The notes below the pieces were generated by a model that had not been told where the DNA came from, ran no database searches, and saw only the letters and a list, made by a program, of their open reading frames with translations. A DNA stretch of 64,000 bases from Phoronis australis (Eukaryota > Phoronida > Phoronidae). The stretch is taken from positions 1,727,048 through 1,791,047 of the forward strand of contig NMRA01000005.1 of assembly GCA_002633005.1 (NCBI GenBank), written 5' to 3'. Positions 12,381 through 31,920 of this stretch are shown piece by piece. Position 1 is the first letter of the stretch. Every line of letters begins with the position of its first letter. A program made the translations under genes and the position numbers.

Positions 12381-15110
12381 TATTGCTCCCAGCAGGGCAT
12401 TCAAAGATGAAACATTCCTGGTACTACAACCTGTAGTGACCCAGTAAATAAAAACAACCTAATTAAAACAGTGACTATGAACATTCCCAAAGATGGTATA
12501 AAAGACAAACTATGATAAATACATTAAAATACATAATACAATATAAAGAACACAGATTAAATACATTCATGGTAATGGCTTTGGGGCTCTTAAAGAGGAT
12601 CTACCACATCAATCAAAAGCTATTTCACATTGTATTGGTTCTACATTGGAGTCAACAAGATATCGTGTTTAAAAATTCATATATTCATCTGGCGTCTGTG
12701 TCATGAAAAGTGAAAAGTGACTTTGAACTTCGTCTTATGTTCCGCAAAACTATTTTGAAAGTAATTCATATCACTTCATCAAAATACAAAGACTCTGAGC
12801 ATACATTTGTGATTATTAGTTAGTCATCTATTTTAAGGCCAAAAAACATAGATGGTTCCGGTTGGTCTGTTTTTTTTTCTTGGAAATCGAGTGGGTGATG
12901 TTATATTTTTCAACTGCCTATTTTTTCAAAAAAGAAAATCAATCTGAGAAAAGCAAAAATGATGCTGGGTCTGTTTTTTTTAACTCATCGGTTGGTAAAT
13001 CATGCATTTCAAACCTTACATGACTAGGCTACATATATGACCCAGGCTGAAATTGATGCAGTCGCAATTTTTTTATTCTGTGAGTGCAGGTCTCAAGTGA
13101 GTAGGGTAAAGACCAGAAACAAATTTGCTTTTTGGCCTAAACTGAGATATGCTAACTATTACATTGCTTAAACTTAAAATTATTCGGGAGTAACAAAGTA
13201 AGATCACAAGACCAGATTTCTTACCTAGGCCGTAAGTTACTTTACATGACATGGATCCCAAAGTCATTTAAATTTGTAAACATGAGAAATAGCCATCAAA
13301 AAGAAGTTCAACACAAATGGAATGTTGTAAATTCAATAACATTTAGGACGGTTTCTTCAATTTCTTATGAGGAAACTTGTCAGAAAAAGGTGAAGTACCT
13401 TCATTTTCTAAAATTAAGCCTTTTCTAGTAAAACATATCTGATCAATGATTCTAGACACTTTTGCCTTCCAATACAAGAACCACATATTCTTACATTTAA
13501 GAATTACATACACAGCTAAATTTCTAAAAAAAAACAGTTCATTACTGAATCTGAAATTTAGAAACTTCTATTGAAGCAAGCAAGCAAATTGTACTGTACT
13601 CACTTCAATGTCTACAATCTGCCGATGCCTTATTTGAGTGCCACACGTGACGTCTGACACCTATATTGAAGCCTGGGCTTTAACCGGATTCACCATTCTG
13701 TTAAAAACTCATCCCTATTAGTCATTATTAGCTTCCACACTCAACTTAGTGACCATCCTGATTTTTTAGTTCCCAATTTAATTACCCTAGGCAGTAACAT
13801 GGATAAGAGGTATAGATTTATTTGCCAATAATCCAACCTAAAGCTCTTTTATTAACCATTCAACTAAGGTTAACTCGCTATAATTTTCAAAGGTTCTAAA
13901 TTATGCACAAAGAGATAACAAACAGATCAGAAAATTTTAATTTTCAATTTGACAAACAGCATTTTTGTAGTAAGAGTCACAGTGTGATCTATCACATCAT
14001 CTTAGTTAATAGGTGCTTCCAGATAACTCCCACAGGACAAGGTCAAATTCCTTAATAAAAGGTCACTTTACCCACTGTCTTTCCAATTGAGACCCTTCAG
14101 CTGTTTCAACATCAAAACTCTGCATGATTATTTAAACAAAATAATGAGTGCCACTGGACTTGCATTGCCAAAACCGACAAACACTTTGGCAACAGGTCTC
14201 GCAATCACCCAGGCTAGGCCAATACAGCCATTGGCTGAAGATTGGATACCATCCACAGACCTACTATGACGCACAGCAGTCTGATCAAACCAATAGGACA
14301 TTTGGCCAACCTGACAACATGATGCATATTCTTTGGTTTCCACTGATCAATTATAAAGCTCAGAGATTCTTGACATGATACCAACAACATCACCATTGAC
14401 ATATTTAGACGTTGACCCACATCCAAAAGACAATGCACTAGTTTTATAAGTTATGGTAAATTCTACAATACTTCTAAATAATAAAGGGACATAGCATCAC
14501 TGAGGTAACACTCTGTGCAGATATACTTACATTAGTCACTAACAGGAACACAGACATAAGTGATCAAGTATTTGCCACTTAGCATTATATTTTCACATCT
14601 GCCTCAGTCCGTAATTCCCACATCTCAAGATTCAACTCTCCTCTTTTGCGGAGGTAGAAAAATGTAATACATGATTAACCTAGTTTTCAATATGTAGAGG
14701 CCACAACACACTTCTGAGCCAAGACAGACAGTGAAGAACAATTGATCATGAAAATTTATCATATGCTCATTCCGAAAGAAATCTGTGAATGACAGTGGGC
14801 CATTGCAATGATCTGCCAAACTCAAAAATCAACGGTATTCATCTACAAGCGTGAATCGGCCTTTATGATGGTTTGAGAACTGCCATGTAAATGGTCGGAA
14901 AAGATTTGATTTTATGGTGAAGGCATCAGTGACTTTGACAAACAACTTCAAATTCAATAATTGGACTTCAGTTTTTAAGTGGTTCCTATTGTAACAACCA
15001 CATCGCACAGAGCGAATGATGTTGTGAAAATTTAATTTTTACCTTACATATTTGACTACTTGCAATGCTACCACATAATTATTGGTTGACAGGTGGGTGA
15101 TCAGTCCCCA

Positions 15111-22459
<7,349 letters not shown>

Positions 22460-24719
22460 CTAACCCTAAACAGAAACGAGTATCACTGTCAATAAAAATG
22501 CCACCTCACATTTAGCGTTACAACTACAAAAAAGTTTGCTTTTAACTTTTGAAGCTGGAAACAAAATGAAATTAAAAGCATGACTTAAAACAAACACAAA
22601 ACAAATACTTAAAACTAATACTAAGCTTCTGTTTCAAACTCCCTAAGCTCTTTGTCACTTTGCGTGTGCTATCGGTTCTTCAAATCTTGAAGCAATACAC
22701 ACCACTGCTAATTGATGTTTGTATGTTTTTGACAAATTAGGAAGCCAATTGCCAATGGCTCACCATTTTTCACAGTTATTTTTGACAGGGACGGCGGAAG
22801 ATGTCCCCTCATTAAGTGAGTGAACTAAATGAAAGGTAAACATTTGCAGGGAGCTTCTGTGAAAAAAATGCATAGAATGGTTTTATTCCAGAGGCAATTA
22901 AATCCTTAGCAGCTTCTTTTTAATCGGATAAATCTAAAGTGGTGCAAGTTGTCAGCAATGACTATGTTTATTGCAAGCAAAGTTTGTTTTCAAAATATAG
23001 ATATTATTTGTAGATTGCTGTACAAAAAGGGTCCCTTTTGTTGAGTTGTGGACTCCCCAAATGAGCCATTTCAGGTATCAAATCAGAAAAGCCTCCTTTT
23101 GCTGGATACACCTTCCATGGAGTACCTTCGAGTTATCGTTTCAAGGTAGAGGGTGTAACTCAGTTTCCAAATCTGGGGTGACATGCTTAACTGTCAAAAC
23201 AAAGCTTTATATACCAAGAGCTAGACTTGTACACCATGTCTATAGCATTAACTATTGAAAGAGGGCTTTAAAAACATTATCCACATTTATGCCTTATTTG
23301 GAAATATCTACCCAATTTACAGCCTAACACCAAGGTTTTCAAGAAAACACATCTTTTACGTTAACCAAAAACAAGTACTTGTCAGCATTTGAAAATCCTG
23401 TCAGTATTCATAGTTGTCCTGTACCGTGCAAAGCATTATCAGAAAGAAAGTCATACCAAACTAAATAGTGACCTCCCATCCAATTTTCAAAAAACCGACA
23501 TCCGAAATTTACATTGAAATAGTAAAATCGCAGTCCGAATGTACACTAGAAAATTGAAAAATGATGTTGTTAATGTGGAAATGACAAAGTGTTGTGTTCT
23601 CAGGCTTTCGTACAAAGCTTAAATAAATATACAACTTTGGATTGGTCAGGGCAAAGTAAAATCTATCTGATTAAAACAAACACTATTACTTGAATAAATT
23701 GACTTTGTTACCTCTGCAAAAATTGCTGCTAAATTTGAGGAGTCTTATGTGGTGGCTTTGAGCTCCATGAATAAAATGACAACTACCGGTATTGATTAAT
23801 TTCTTTTTCTCAAATTCTTTAAAAAGCTATTCTTCGCTCACCACTTTATGTTCAGTTGAAAACAAGATTTATTTTCACTTCATTTTAATTTTGAGCATAT
23901 CTGAGTGACTATTATTTCAACATTCTTCAACATTTCCTAATACACGTCAGTTTAAAAAAATAAAAATTAACCAAATACCACATACCCATGTCACAAGCAC
24001 GAGACCTTTTTTTGTTACACAACTGGGAGTGAATTGTACTCATAAGGGTAGAAATTGCTCCTGAGTGAGTTTTGTAACTACCGGTAACTAGGTTCTAGAA
24101 GATATGACAACCAGAATTTAGGGGTTGCGGTGATCGCGGTTCCACGTTTTTCTCAAAATACTTCAGTAATTTGTGAAAAGAATTAAATACACCGCACTAC
24201 AATGTGTAGTACCCTCACACTAATTTACAAATACTGTGACTTCAAAAACAGTTTGGCCAAGATAATAAGCACAAATCTACAAAATGCTGTCAAATAGCAT
24301 CAGATTTTCTACCACAGGACTCCATTTTGCAAATTAACTTTTAGACGTCACTATTTAGGGCGTTCTGGTTGGTAAAAGTTTGAACTACATTAGTTGACTG
24401 ATGTCATCCTATATCACGGCCTTTTTGATCGATGATGAAATTGTTGATAACAAAAACTGGGTTGGTATTCTTCGCAAAATCTGTCTTAATTTGCAAAAAC
24501 ATGCTTTACTGAAGGTATGAATGGAATCAAAAAAAGTTACCGAACAAAGTAAGGGATTCTATAACAGTCAATTTGTAGTATAAATTTTTGACTGGGCAAA
24601 AACTCCTTAATAGTACTGCCATTCAAAATACAGTAGCCTGATATGGAGTTGGGTCGGCCTGGTATAGATTTTTGTTAACTTGTCTAACAGACTGTTTGTC
24701 CACTATTTATTGTGGACAG

Positions 24720-26097
24720 CAGGGCTTCACATAACGAGCTGCAGGTCGCATCTGCGACCGAAATTTGGAAATGCGAGCTGATATTTTGGTCAGCTCGCAT
24801 TAAGTCGCAAAATGCGACCTGGAATTTCCAACGTATGCGAGCTGAGTTTTTAAACTTCGCGCCAGATACCTGGGAAATGTTGAGCAACTCGGGTGATTCC
24901 GACCGTTATTTGGTTGTTGCCAAATCAAGTTCAAAAGAACAATCATTGAGAAAAGCGCTCCCGATGACTTGTAAACATGTCGCATGAACAAGGGAATGCA
25001 TAATTGGTCTTTGACGCATTTTATTGACCAATACTTTCGGCTTTTTGCAAATTTCCGGATGTGCCGAAGAAAGTTTTGGACCTCGGAATAACACATACTT
25101 TAGAAAGCAGCGGTGTTTCTACTAATTCTTAAACAACGAAGTTACCAAGCTTAGTGGTGGAAAAACACTTATTTTTCATGTAAGGTGTCCTTAATATCAA
25201 ATTACGGCAACACCCACGGCAATATGCCTGATGGCACTGCGGCACTGGTCGATTCCACTGTTAGCGCCGGAAAGCGGTCCCGGCAGACGATCGTCGTGAC
25301 TTGGAAAAACGCGTCTCGTTTTTTTATCGCGAAAGACAGCAAACGTGAAAATGACATCCGAATTGATCGCCAAACGACGGGCATGCCTTTATGCGCTTTC
25401 AGCAGAATAGTAGAAACCGCACCGTCGGAAAGCATTTCGAGGCTTTTTATTTCATGGAAAACTAATTGACTACGTACCAGTAAACAGCATTTTTTGTTGT
25501 GAAATTTGCAGTGAATTGTTTCCGCAAATCAATAGGCCATTCAGCAAGTAGGGCAACGTTTCACGAATTTCTTCCGACAGGATGATTTTTCAAACGTCAA
25601 GTTGAAAAGTTTGGTCTGCGAACAAATGGAAGGAATTTGCACTCAGTGTTATCAATCTTTGGATCTTCAACGACTTTGACGACAGTTATATAGCAAGTCA
25701 ATCCTAGGAAAGTCACGGATACTTTTTCAACGAGTATTTTCTCCTTTTTCATGTAACACACTTAGCTAATCGAATGCATGTGTCGATTAGAGAGCACTGA
25801 TTTAACTTTCACGTCGGCATCTGCCTTGCACTCCTGGGTCTTTCACTGGATGGCGCCAGTGAAGTATGGTAACGTGGTGCATGCATGATATGCTTGTAAG
25901 AACTCAATTTGTGACATAAAATTTGTGAGTATTTAACGTCGCAAGAGCATAATATAGGCATTTTCTGATGACCTAAAAGCCAGTTTTGGTCCATAAAAAT
26001 GGCGGGAAATTTTCGCGACCTGGAATTTATGAATGCGAGCTGGATTTTGGTATGGTCGCAAAATGCAACTTGGTGATTTTCATAGCGTCGAGCCCTA
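24720..26097. mobile_element. 1.4 kb non-autonomous DNA transposon-like element
   Basis: Left end CAGGGCTTCACATAACGAGC; right end, reverse complemented, TAGGGCTCGACGCTATG. This is an imperfect terminal inverted repeat. A perfect 5-bp direct repeat GACAG flanks it (24715-24719 and 26098-26102). Both ends carry subterminal repeats built from GCGAGCT, GGTCGCA and GCGACCTGGAATTT (24740-24845 and 26010-26070). The interior has interrupted frames only and no complete transposase. One frame at about 25345-25550 and another at about 25550-25690 encode C-x2-C pairs that look like a decayed zinc-binding domain. Confidence 0.75.
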
Positions 26098-26957
26098 GAC
26101 AGGAAGTAGCCTTTTCGTCGTAATTACGCGACTGGGAATTAACAATATTATTTCGCTTGCATTCTGTTTCCCATTGAGGATGTGTTATGTTGTTGCCTGC
26201 AGACATCCCTGTCTCAACATTGAGCTAAGGTGAGAACCATGACTTAATGGGTGAATCTGTGTTAAACATCTGCAATACCTAACTCAGTTCAGGAGATATA
26301 CCTGGGCTGGGCCGCGTTCCGTAGCGTAGGCGTAAAAGCAAGTATCAGATGCTAAATCAAGCAACTTTAGCTTTTCTCGCAATTGTCTTGTCCTGGTCTA
26401 CGAAACACAGACCTGGCCAGATCAAGTTCGATTCCCGTATTAGGGATTGAGTTCACTCGACAAGTTTCAGACTTACGTAGAATAACGATACTCAGAATGT
26501 ACGTGTAAGCGGCACGTCAACGAACTCGTCGATTTTCATTGTCTTTCCCTCTTGTGACTTGCCACCAGACATCAAGCTGTCAGTTCATCAGGTTAAAGTC
26601 TCTGATTCATAGGCTTGCGTTGGGCATTCTCTCTCACGCAGGAAGTTGTATCTTACAAATGCTGAAGCCTCTTTCTCTTTTTCAACTTCAAGAATATGAT
26701 TTGGTCCTTCCAATACACGACAAGAACAGGAAGTGAACAGCTCGAGCCACAGCTGCTTACTAAATATCTTTTCGTATGATAGCAGTAAAAGCAACATGCA
26801 CCGTTTTAGTTTTTATATAAGGACTCAAAAGTATATGGTAAATAAATTGTAAGAAAGGAGACTAAATATCATTTAAAATCAATCATTTTTCTTAAATACA
26901 CCACCATAAACACACTAAAATTTCTAATATTTAAAATTAAGCAGCTGAGCTTCAAGA

Positions 26958-27031
<74 letters not shown>
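26958..27031 (+). tRNA. tRNA-Asn (anticodon GTT)
   Basis: A 74-base intact cloverleaf. The acceptor stem GTCTCCG pairs with CGGGGAC, with discriminator G. The anticodon stem is TTCGG/CCGAA around loop CTGTTAA, with anticodon GTT (Asn). The T-arm is GGTGG TTCAAGC CCACC. The internal Pol III B-box GGTTCAAGCCC and the A-box region TGGCGCAATCGG are present. There is no intron and CCA is not encoded, as is normal for eukaryotes. A run of five T follows at 27035-27039. It reads arginine-free, ordinary eukaryotic tRNA-Asn and is most likely functional. Confidence 0.96.
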
Positions 27032-27034
27032 TAA

Positions 27035-27047
27035 TTTTTATAATTTT
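27035..27047 (+). terminator. Pol III terminator of tRNA-Asn
   Basis: TTTTT begins 4 bases after the tRNA 3' end and a backup TTTT follows at 27044-27047. T-runs of this kind are the usual RNA polymerase III stop. Confidence 0.8.
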
Positions 27048-27394
27048 CGTCTCCAAACAAGTTAAAAGAATACTGCATTTGTAAAATAGAAGTGGGACTC
27101 GAAATTGTGTTCGATTCCAGTTGTAAAATCCAGTGGCCCCCTTCAGAATATGGCTCCCAGCAATCACGGTTCGATCCGTAAGAAGTACATAACTGAAAAA
27201 AATACTGCAGCGATGTTGCATGGAAACTTTGTTATACAGGAGTTATGAGATGCATTATTGGTGTTCGAAAATGATTATGATGGTTATAGAATATCTACTT
27301 GAACGAAAACATTACTACCTACCGTAAAAAAATGGATTGTTTCTCTTTTGCTGACATAGATTAAAATTAAACTGGGCCTATCCGTCAATCGCCA

Positions 27395-27560
27395 GCTTCT
27401 TGACCGTGTCTGACATGGGCTGGGCAGCAGTGAAAAAAGCGGGGTCTATAGCCCCCAGCCCCTCTGTGGTGCACCGCCCATAAGAAGACCATGAGCGGCG
27501 CAGCTTTGTAAAAAGTGAGGATATAGTCATCCCCCAGCCAGCCCATGTGTGACCGTGGGT
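27395..27560. repeat. GC-rich inverted-repeat block
   Basis: ACATGGGCTGG near 27412 is mirrored by CCAGCCCATGT near 27539. GACCGTG occurs just outside each arm on the + strand. The interior is GC-rich, with CCCCAGCCCC and GCGGCGCAGC runs unlike the AT-rich surroundings. No open frame is convincing. It may be an eroded inverted-repeat element. Confidence 0.4.
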
Positions 27561-30500
27561 CCATAGCTGAAACGCAGCTGGAGCCCCAAAGTTCGTCGGG
27601 GTAACTGTTAAAACACTGATTTCGGTTATCTATTCAGAGTGTGACGCTGTGACCATGAAGTACTGTATAATTAATTGAAAAGCGGAATTGTGCGTTCAAA
27701 TCAAGAAATTAAATTCCGTGAAGTATATTTTGGTAATAGTTTTATGTCTTAGGACAAAGAAACTTTTTAACGAATTGAATCTGTCTGGTACGGTGAAATG
27801 AATTGCTTAGGTTGTATTCGGAATCAGACACGTGAAGTCTACGCCATTATAAGAACGATAATACTTCTATAGCCAATGGACATGCGCAATATTGGAAAAC
27901 TCATTTTTAAATGATTAAGTAATTAAAATTACTTCTTCAAACAATTACACGAACAATTATTCAACCACACAGACATGTATAATCAATAAGTTATGAATAT
28001 TCCACCATTCTACTATCACACAAATATGGTTCAAATATCGTCAGAACATTGTTTCTTTCCGTCAAGATATGAGATTGTCGTGGTTTCAGACCTACTTAGT
28101 GATTGGATAATAGCGCCCTCTTTATACTTACAACTGAGCTAAGAAGACTCTAAAGGAGCAGTAAACCCGCACCTTCAGCCAGAAGTCAACTTTTGACTTG
28201 ACTGTAACTCGTGTTGTAAAATAGGTTCAGTATTTTTCCATATTTAGGTAAAGGATTCTAGGCGTGAAAAGAACTGACAGCTGTGGTTACTGCTTTAGGG
28301 AAGTCAGGGTTTTTTGCCGACGGCGGGTTAGTTTCATTCGCTGCTAGGGCCGCAACCCGGGCAACGTACTTAATCTAAATCAATTCATACAAAGAATAAG
28401 AACGCTGTGACATTGTTCAGGAAAAGCAAGTGCACCTGTGAAGAACTTGGTGCCTTCACACCAGAAGAAGGTTGTTTTAAAGTAGGCAACTTTAAGTTTA
28501 GTCAGCCAGCTAGCTGAAGACTATTGTATATTTATTATAGGCCTACAGCTTTGCACCAAGGCTACTTTAAGTTCTGAACACTGGGAATTTTTTGCATCTA
28601 CCTAAAGCTTCATTTTACCTTGCTGGGCGAAAACCGAAAATTGTGTTTAGACCTTGACTCTTATAAAAACAGTCTCATGCTTTTCCTTACTATGATTAAG
28701 GATTCTGTTTCCGTTACCATCAAGAACAACGAAACCATCAACGACTCAATAAAACGCTTCGTGGTTTATTGGGGTCGGCTAACATCAAAATTATGAATTC
28801 AAAAATAGTATACACACCGGGCATTTTCATTTGCACGCAAAAAAGTCCCTGTGGGCTCTTTTGGAAAAAAGCAGCGAGGCTCTTTCGGAAACTTGTATCG
28901 CCTACCGCAGTGCCCTCATTCAGCAGTGGGCTTTGGAAATGTTGTAAGAGAATGTTAGAGTATGAAATTAGAAAACTCCTGCGGTGATTTGTTTTACCTA
29001 GCTCTTAATAATTTTCGTCATTTTCGTCGATTTTTCTTTATCTTGGATGATAAAATAAAAACAAGGGCTGTTTCAAAATCAAGTACCTGTTGTAAAATGT
29101 CCATTTAAACATTGTGTCTATTTACCGGTACGACGTTGATAATCCAAAAGTGGTTGGCCATGTGCATACAGAATGTAACCGCGTGTGACCAAGGTACTTG
29201 ACAGGTTAAAACCTGGCTAAGCTCCCTAACTACCAAAATATTAAGGAAAAAGGCAGTAAAGAAGCGTGTATAAGTAATCTGGATATAAAGAAAAAGATAA
29301 ACTTTTAGAATAATTGAACTTTATGTTGTTTCAGAATTCAACATTGCCAGCTAAACAGGGGTGAAGTCGATAAATATTTGCTCTCGGTCAACTAAAGTTT
29401 TTCAGTTTGTCAGTAATGTAATTTACACTATATAAATGGCAAATATACTATCAAAAGTGCCACTTAGGTGAGTGATAAAGTGATATATGAGTCAGTGCAT
29501 ATGTAGGTAGGGCATAAAAGTCCGAGTGTGGCGCTGTCAGCAGTTGGGACCACATTGACACATACCTGTACCTGCTTGCTGATTCACATTTCTACAGAAT
29601 TGGCAGGCGACACAACCTGTAGGCTAAACATAGAAATTTCTGCAGGGATTTCATGTTATACTCGTGTGCAAAACACCTTCATATCACCGAAGACATTTTC
29701 AACGTTTTATCACAAAAAATGCAGCCAGGTTTAATGACAACTTTTGTAGTTGTTCCCGTTAACTGGGATTGCCATTATCTGAGAAATGTTTAAATGTGCA
29801 TATAAAATGTCACGGTCCCGTGTCGTCTGAATAGTAACTGTCAAAAACAATTTTTGATTCAGCTCACGTACGGTTATAATCGAATTCATATCGTTTTTTA
29901 GTCAGATTAGAAATAACCTTTGGAGATGAGAAAAACCGACAGTTTGTTACCTCAGACCAGGGAATTTTAAATATAACTTCATTGCTAACAAAGGATAGCA
30001 ACACCGTAAAGGTTCTTTTTGGAGCACAAATACTTCTGTATTGAAAGTGTATATTTTTACACCAGGATCGAGTTCAATACTGTCTTGCAACAAAAAAGTG
30101 TAGCCAAATCACATGCTTTCATTGAAAATACACTGTGATATCTCGTGGAATTCTTGCAAGACACTAGCATTACTCAGCTTTAACCAGACCCCTCTAGCAG
30201 GAACCGGCGAAAGTTTTAAATGCCGGGCCGGGGACCCTCGCAAAATTATTGACGTCGGATGGAGCTGAAACGAATGACAACCTGGGAGTATTTTGCAATC
30301 AACAAGGGAAGCAAATGCAAACCTGAAACGAGTGTCGACTGGCGTTTTTTGTGCAATATGGGATCGTAGCCTCGCCCGGCCAAATGTCGCTAGGTCCGGG
30401 GGCTGCACCAGCGCACCAGACCACAGTTTTAACGGCTTTAATCAAGGTGCACTGTGCCACCGTACTTCCTATTCCATTAGTGTTTTAAAGTAGCACCCCG

Positions 30501-30598
30501 TGTCAAACACGTACATGCAGTTTCGACTGCCCCTAGCCACCCATTACCCTTGAGCCGGCCAAATGGTACGCCCTCTCATGATCTGCCTACATGCAGGC

Positions 30599-30606
30599 TA
30601 TAAAAG
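30599..30606 (+). promoter_or_regulatory. TATA box of the DEGS gene
   Basis: TATAAAAG in the context GGCTATAAAAGC lies 148 bases upstream of the first ATG of the desaturase frame. A start site about 25-30 bases downstream (near 30630) would give a 5' leader of about 115-195 bases, depending on the ATG used. The upstream 400 bases are GC-richer than the surroundings. Confidence 0.6.
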
Positions 30607-30746
30607 CACGACTGCATTTACTGGCATACATCGATCGACAACCGGAAAAAAATAGGTTACCCTCCAGCAGAACAGGTAACCAAGACAAGGTTATCTGTGA
30701 CACATTTTAAACATTGACTGACTTGTCGCCGAGTACGTGACAACAT

Positions 30747-31799
30747 ATGTCGTACTTTACCAAAGTTACTATGGCATTCATGCGATGTTTGTCTTATTTG
30801 AAAATGGCGATACTATCAGAATTAATGGAGACGACAAAACAACCAAGGGCGGATTTTGAATGGGTTGACACGAAGGAGCCACATCTCACGCGCCGCAGGG
30901 AAATGCTGAAAAAATACCCGCAAATAAAGGAGCTGATGGGGCCTTACCCCTGGTTAGCCGTGGAATGTGTCTCTCTCGTCATTGTCCAAGTGGTATTAGC
31001 TTACCTCGTGCAGGATGCCTCGTGGACAACCATCTTACTATTGGCGTATGGAGTTGGTGGAGTTATAAACCACAGTATGACACTGGCTATCCACGACATC
31101 TCGCATAACGTTCCGTTTGGAAATGCGAAACCTTTCTGGAATAGGGTAATCGGAATCGTTGCAAATCTTCCTCTTGGAATACCCATGTCAGTGTCGTTTA
31201 AGAAGTATCACGTTGACCACCATAGATATCTCGGGGATGAACGTTATGATGTCGACTTGCCTACTCCACTGGAAGGTGAACTTTTCAAAACAAGACTAGG
31301 AAAACTGTGCTGGCTTCTTCTGAACCCATTTCTTTATGCATTTCGTCCACTGTACGTTAACCCCAAACCGGTTATGAAAATGGAATACGCAAACTTTTTG
31401 GCACAACTGATCTTCGATTCAGCGATTGTGTACTTTTTCAACTGGCGAGCGATGGTGTACCTACTTATTGGAACGCCTATGACCATGGGCCTGCACCCCA
31501 TAGCCGGACACTTTATAGCCGAGCACTACATGTATGTGAAAGGATACGAAACCTATTCTTACTATGGCGTACTGAATTATATTACATTTAACGTGGGTTA
31601 CCACAACGAGCACCACGATTTCCCTAACATCCCGGGAGCAAGACTACCACAACTTAGGAAGATAGCCCCGGAGTACTACGAGAATATACCCTGTCATACC
31701 TCTTGGATACAGGTCCTTTGGGATTTTATTACGGATCCCACCAAAGGGCCTTATGCCCGAATTCGTCGAAAGAGCAGCGTATACAATCATGATGACTGA
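30747..31799 (+). CDS. DEGS1: Sphingolipid delta(4)-desaturase (dihydroceramide desaturase), intronless
   Basis: A single open frame of 350 codons. It converts dihydroceramide to ceramide at the ER membrane in de novo sphingolipid synthesis (family knowledge). All three histidine boxes are intact: HDISH (116-120), HVDHH (155-159) and HNEHH (286-290). The N-terminal signature ADFEWV (35-40), NHSMTLAIHD (108-117), GHFIAEHYM (254-262) and the tail GPYARIRR (334-341) are also present. Hydrophobic segments lie near 69-88, 93-109, 134-150 and 220-245. The 26 residues before Met27 have no counterpart in vertebrate DES1/DES2. Met27 (30825) aligns with their start, and Met20 (30804, AAAATGGCG) has the best initiation context. 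Starting at Met27 gives METT, without the Gly2 that is myristoylated in human DES1. The C-terminal half is slightly closer to DEGS2, so it may represent the pre-duplication gene. Confidence 0.96.
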   Translation: MSYFTKVTMAFMRCLSYLKMAILSELMETTKQPRADFEWVDTKEPHLTRRREMLKKYPQIKELMGPYPWLAVECVSLVIVQVVLAYLVQDASWTTILLLAYGVGGVINHSMTLAIHDISHNVPFGNAKPFWNRVIGIVANLPLGIPMSVSFKKYHVDHHRYLGDERYDVDLPTPLEGELFKTRLGKLCWLLLNPFLYAFRPLYVNPKPVMKMEYANFLAQLIFDSAIVYFFNWRAMVYLLIGTPMTMGLHPIAGHFIAEHYMYVKGYETYSYYGVLNYITFNVGYHNEHHDFPNIPGARLPQLRKIAPEYYENIPCHTSWIQVLWDFITDPTKGPYARIRRKSSVYNHDD

Positions 31800-31914
31800 A
31801 AGCTTATTCATCCTGAGTGTCCATAAGTCACACCGACTTCGAGTACACTTACGGTACCATGTTTTTTGTTGCGCTGGAGCTTCTTTTTCATGACATAAGG
31901 TAGACTAAATGGCT

Positions 31915-31920
31915 AATAAA
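31915..31920 (+). terminator. Poly(A) signal of the DEGS gene
   Basis: AATAAA lies 115 bases after the stop codon, in the context GGCTAATAAAACAGC. This implies a very short 3' untranslated region. Confidence 0.7.

Larger units (their letters stand above)
4678..15110. other. Intergenic region with scattered short repeats
   Basis: This covers the 3' flank of the LURAP1-like gene and the 3' flank of the CCDC85 gene, and contains no gene I can support. It contains two copies of one short inverted-repeat element (5631-5895 and 7457-7683), one copy of another (9406-9570) and a palindromic repeat at 12280-12380. The longest open frame is 148 codons on the - strand at 10044-10490; it resembles nothing I know and is probably chance. 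Confidence 0.6.
22466..30598. other. Intergenic region between CCDC85 and DEGS (divergent genes)
   Basis: The two flanking genes point away from each other, so this 8 kb must include both promoters. The DEGS TATA box marks the right edge. The CCDC85 promoter and its expected non-coding first exon are not identifiable by eye. The region holds the 1.4 kb element at 24720-26097, the tRNA-Asn gene and a GC-rich inverted-repeat block at 27395-27560. No other gene is supportable. Confidence 0.6.

Noticed and set aside
25185-25469. 94-codon + strand frame inside the 1.4 kb element
   Set aside because: Not recognisable as a transposase or host protein; the more interesting zinc-binding-like pattern is in another frame.
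26400-26450. B-box-like AGTTCGATTCCCG on the + strand
   Set aside because: No A-box at the right spacing and no cloverleaf; not reported as tRNA or SINE.
26952-27221. 89-codon - strand frame ending GGLEPPTFRLTAERANRLRHGDS
   Set aside because: It is the antisense translation of the tRNA-Asn gene, a well-known false protein in databases.
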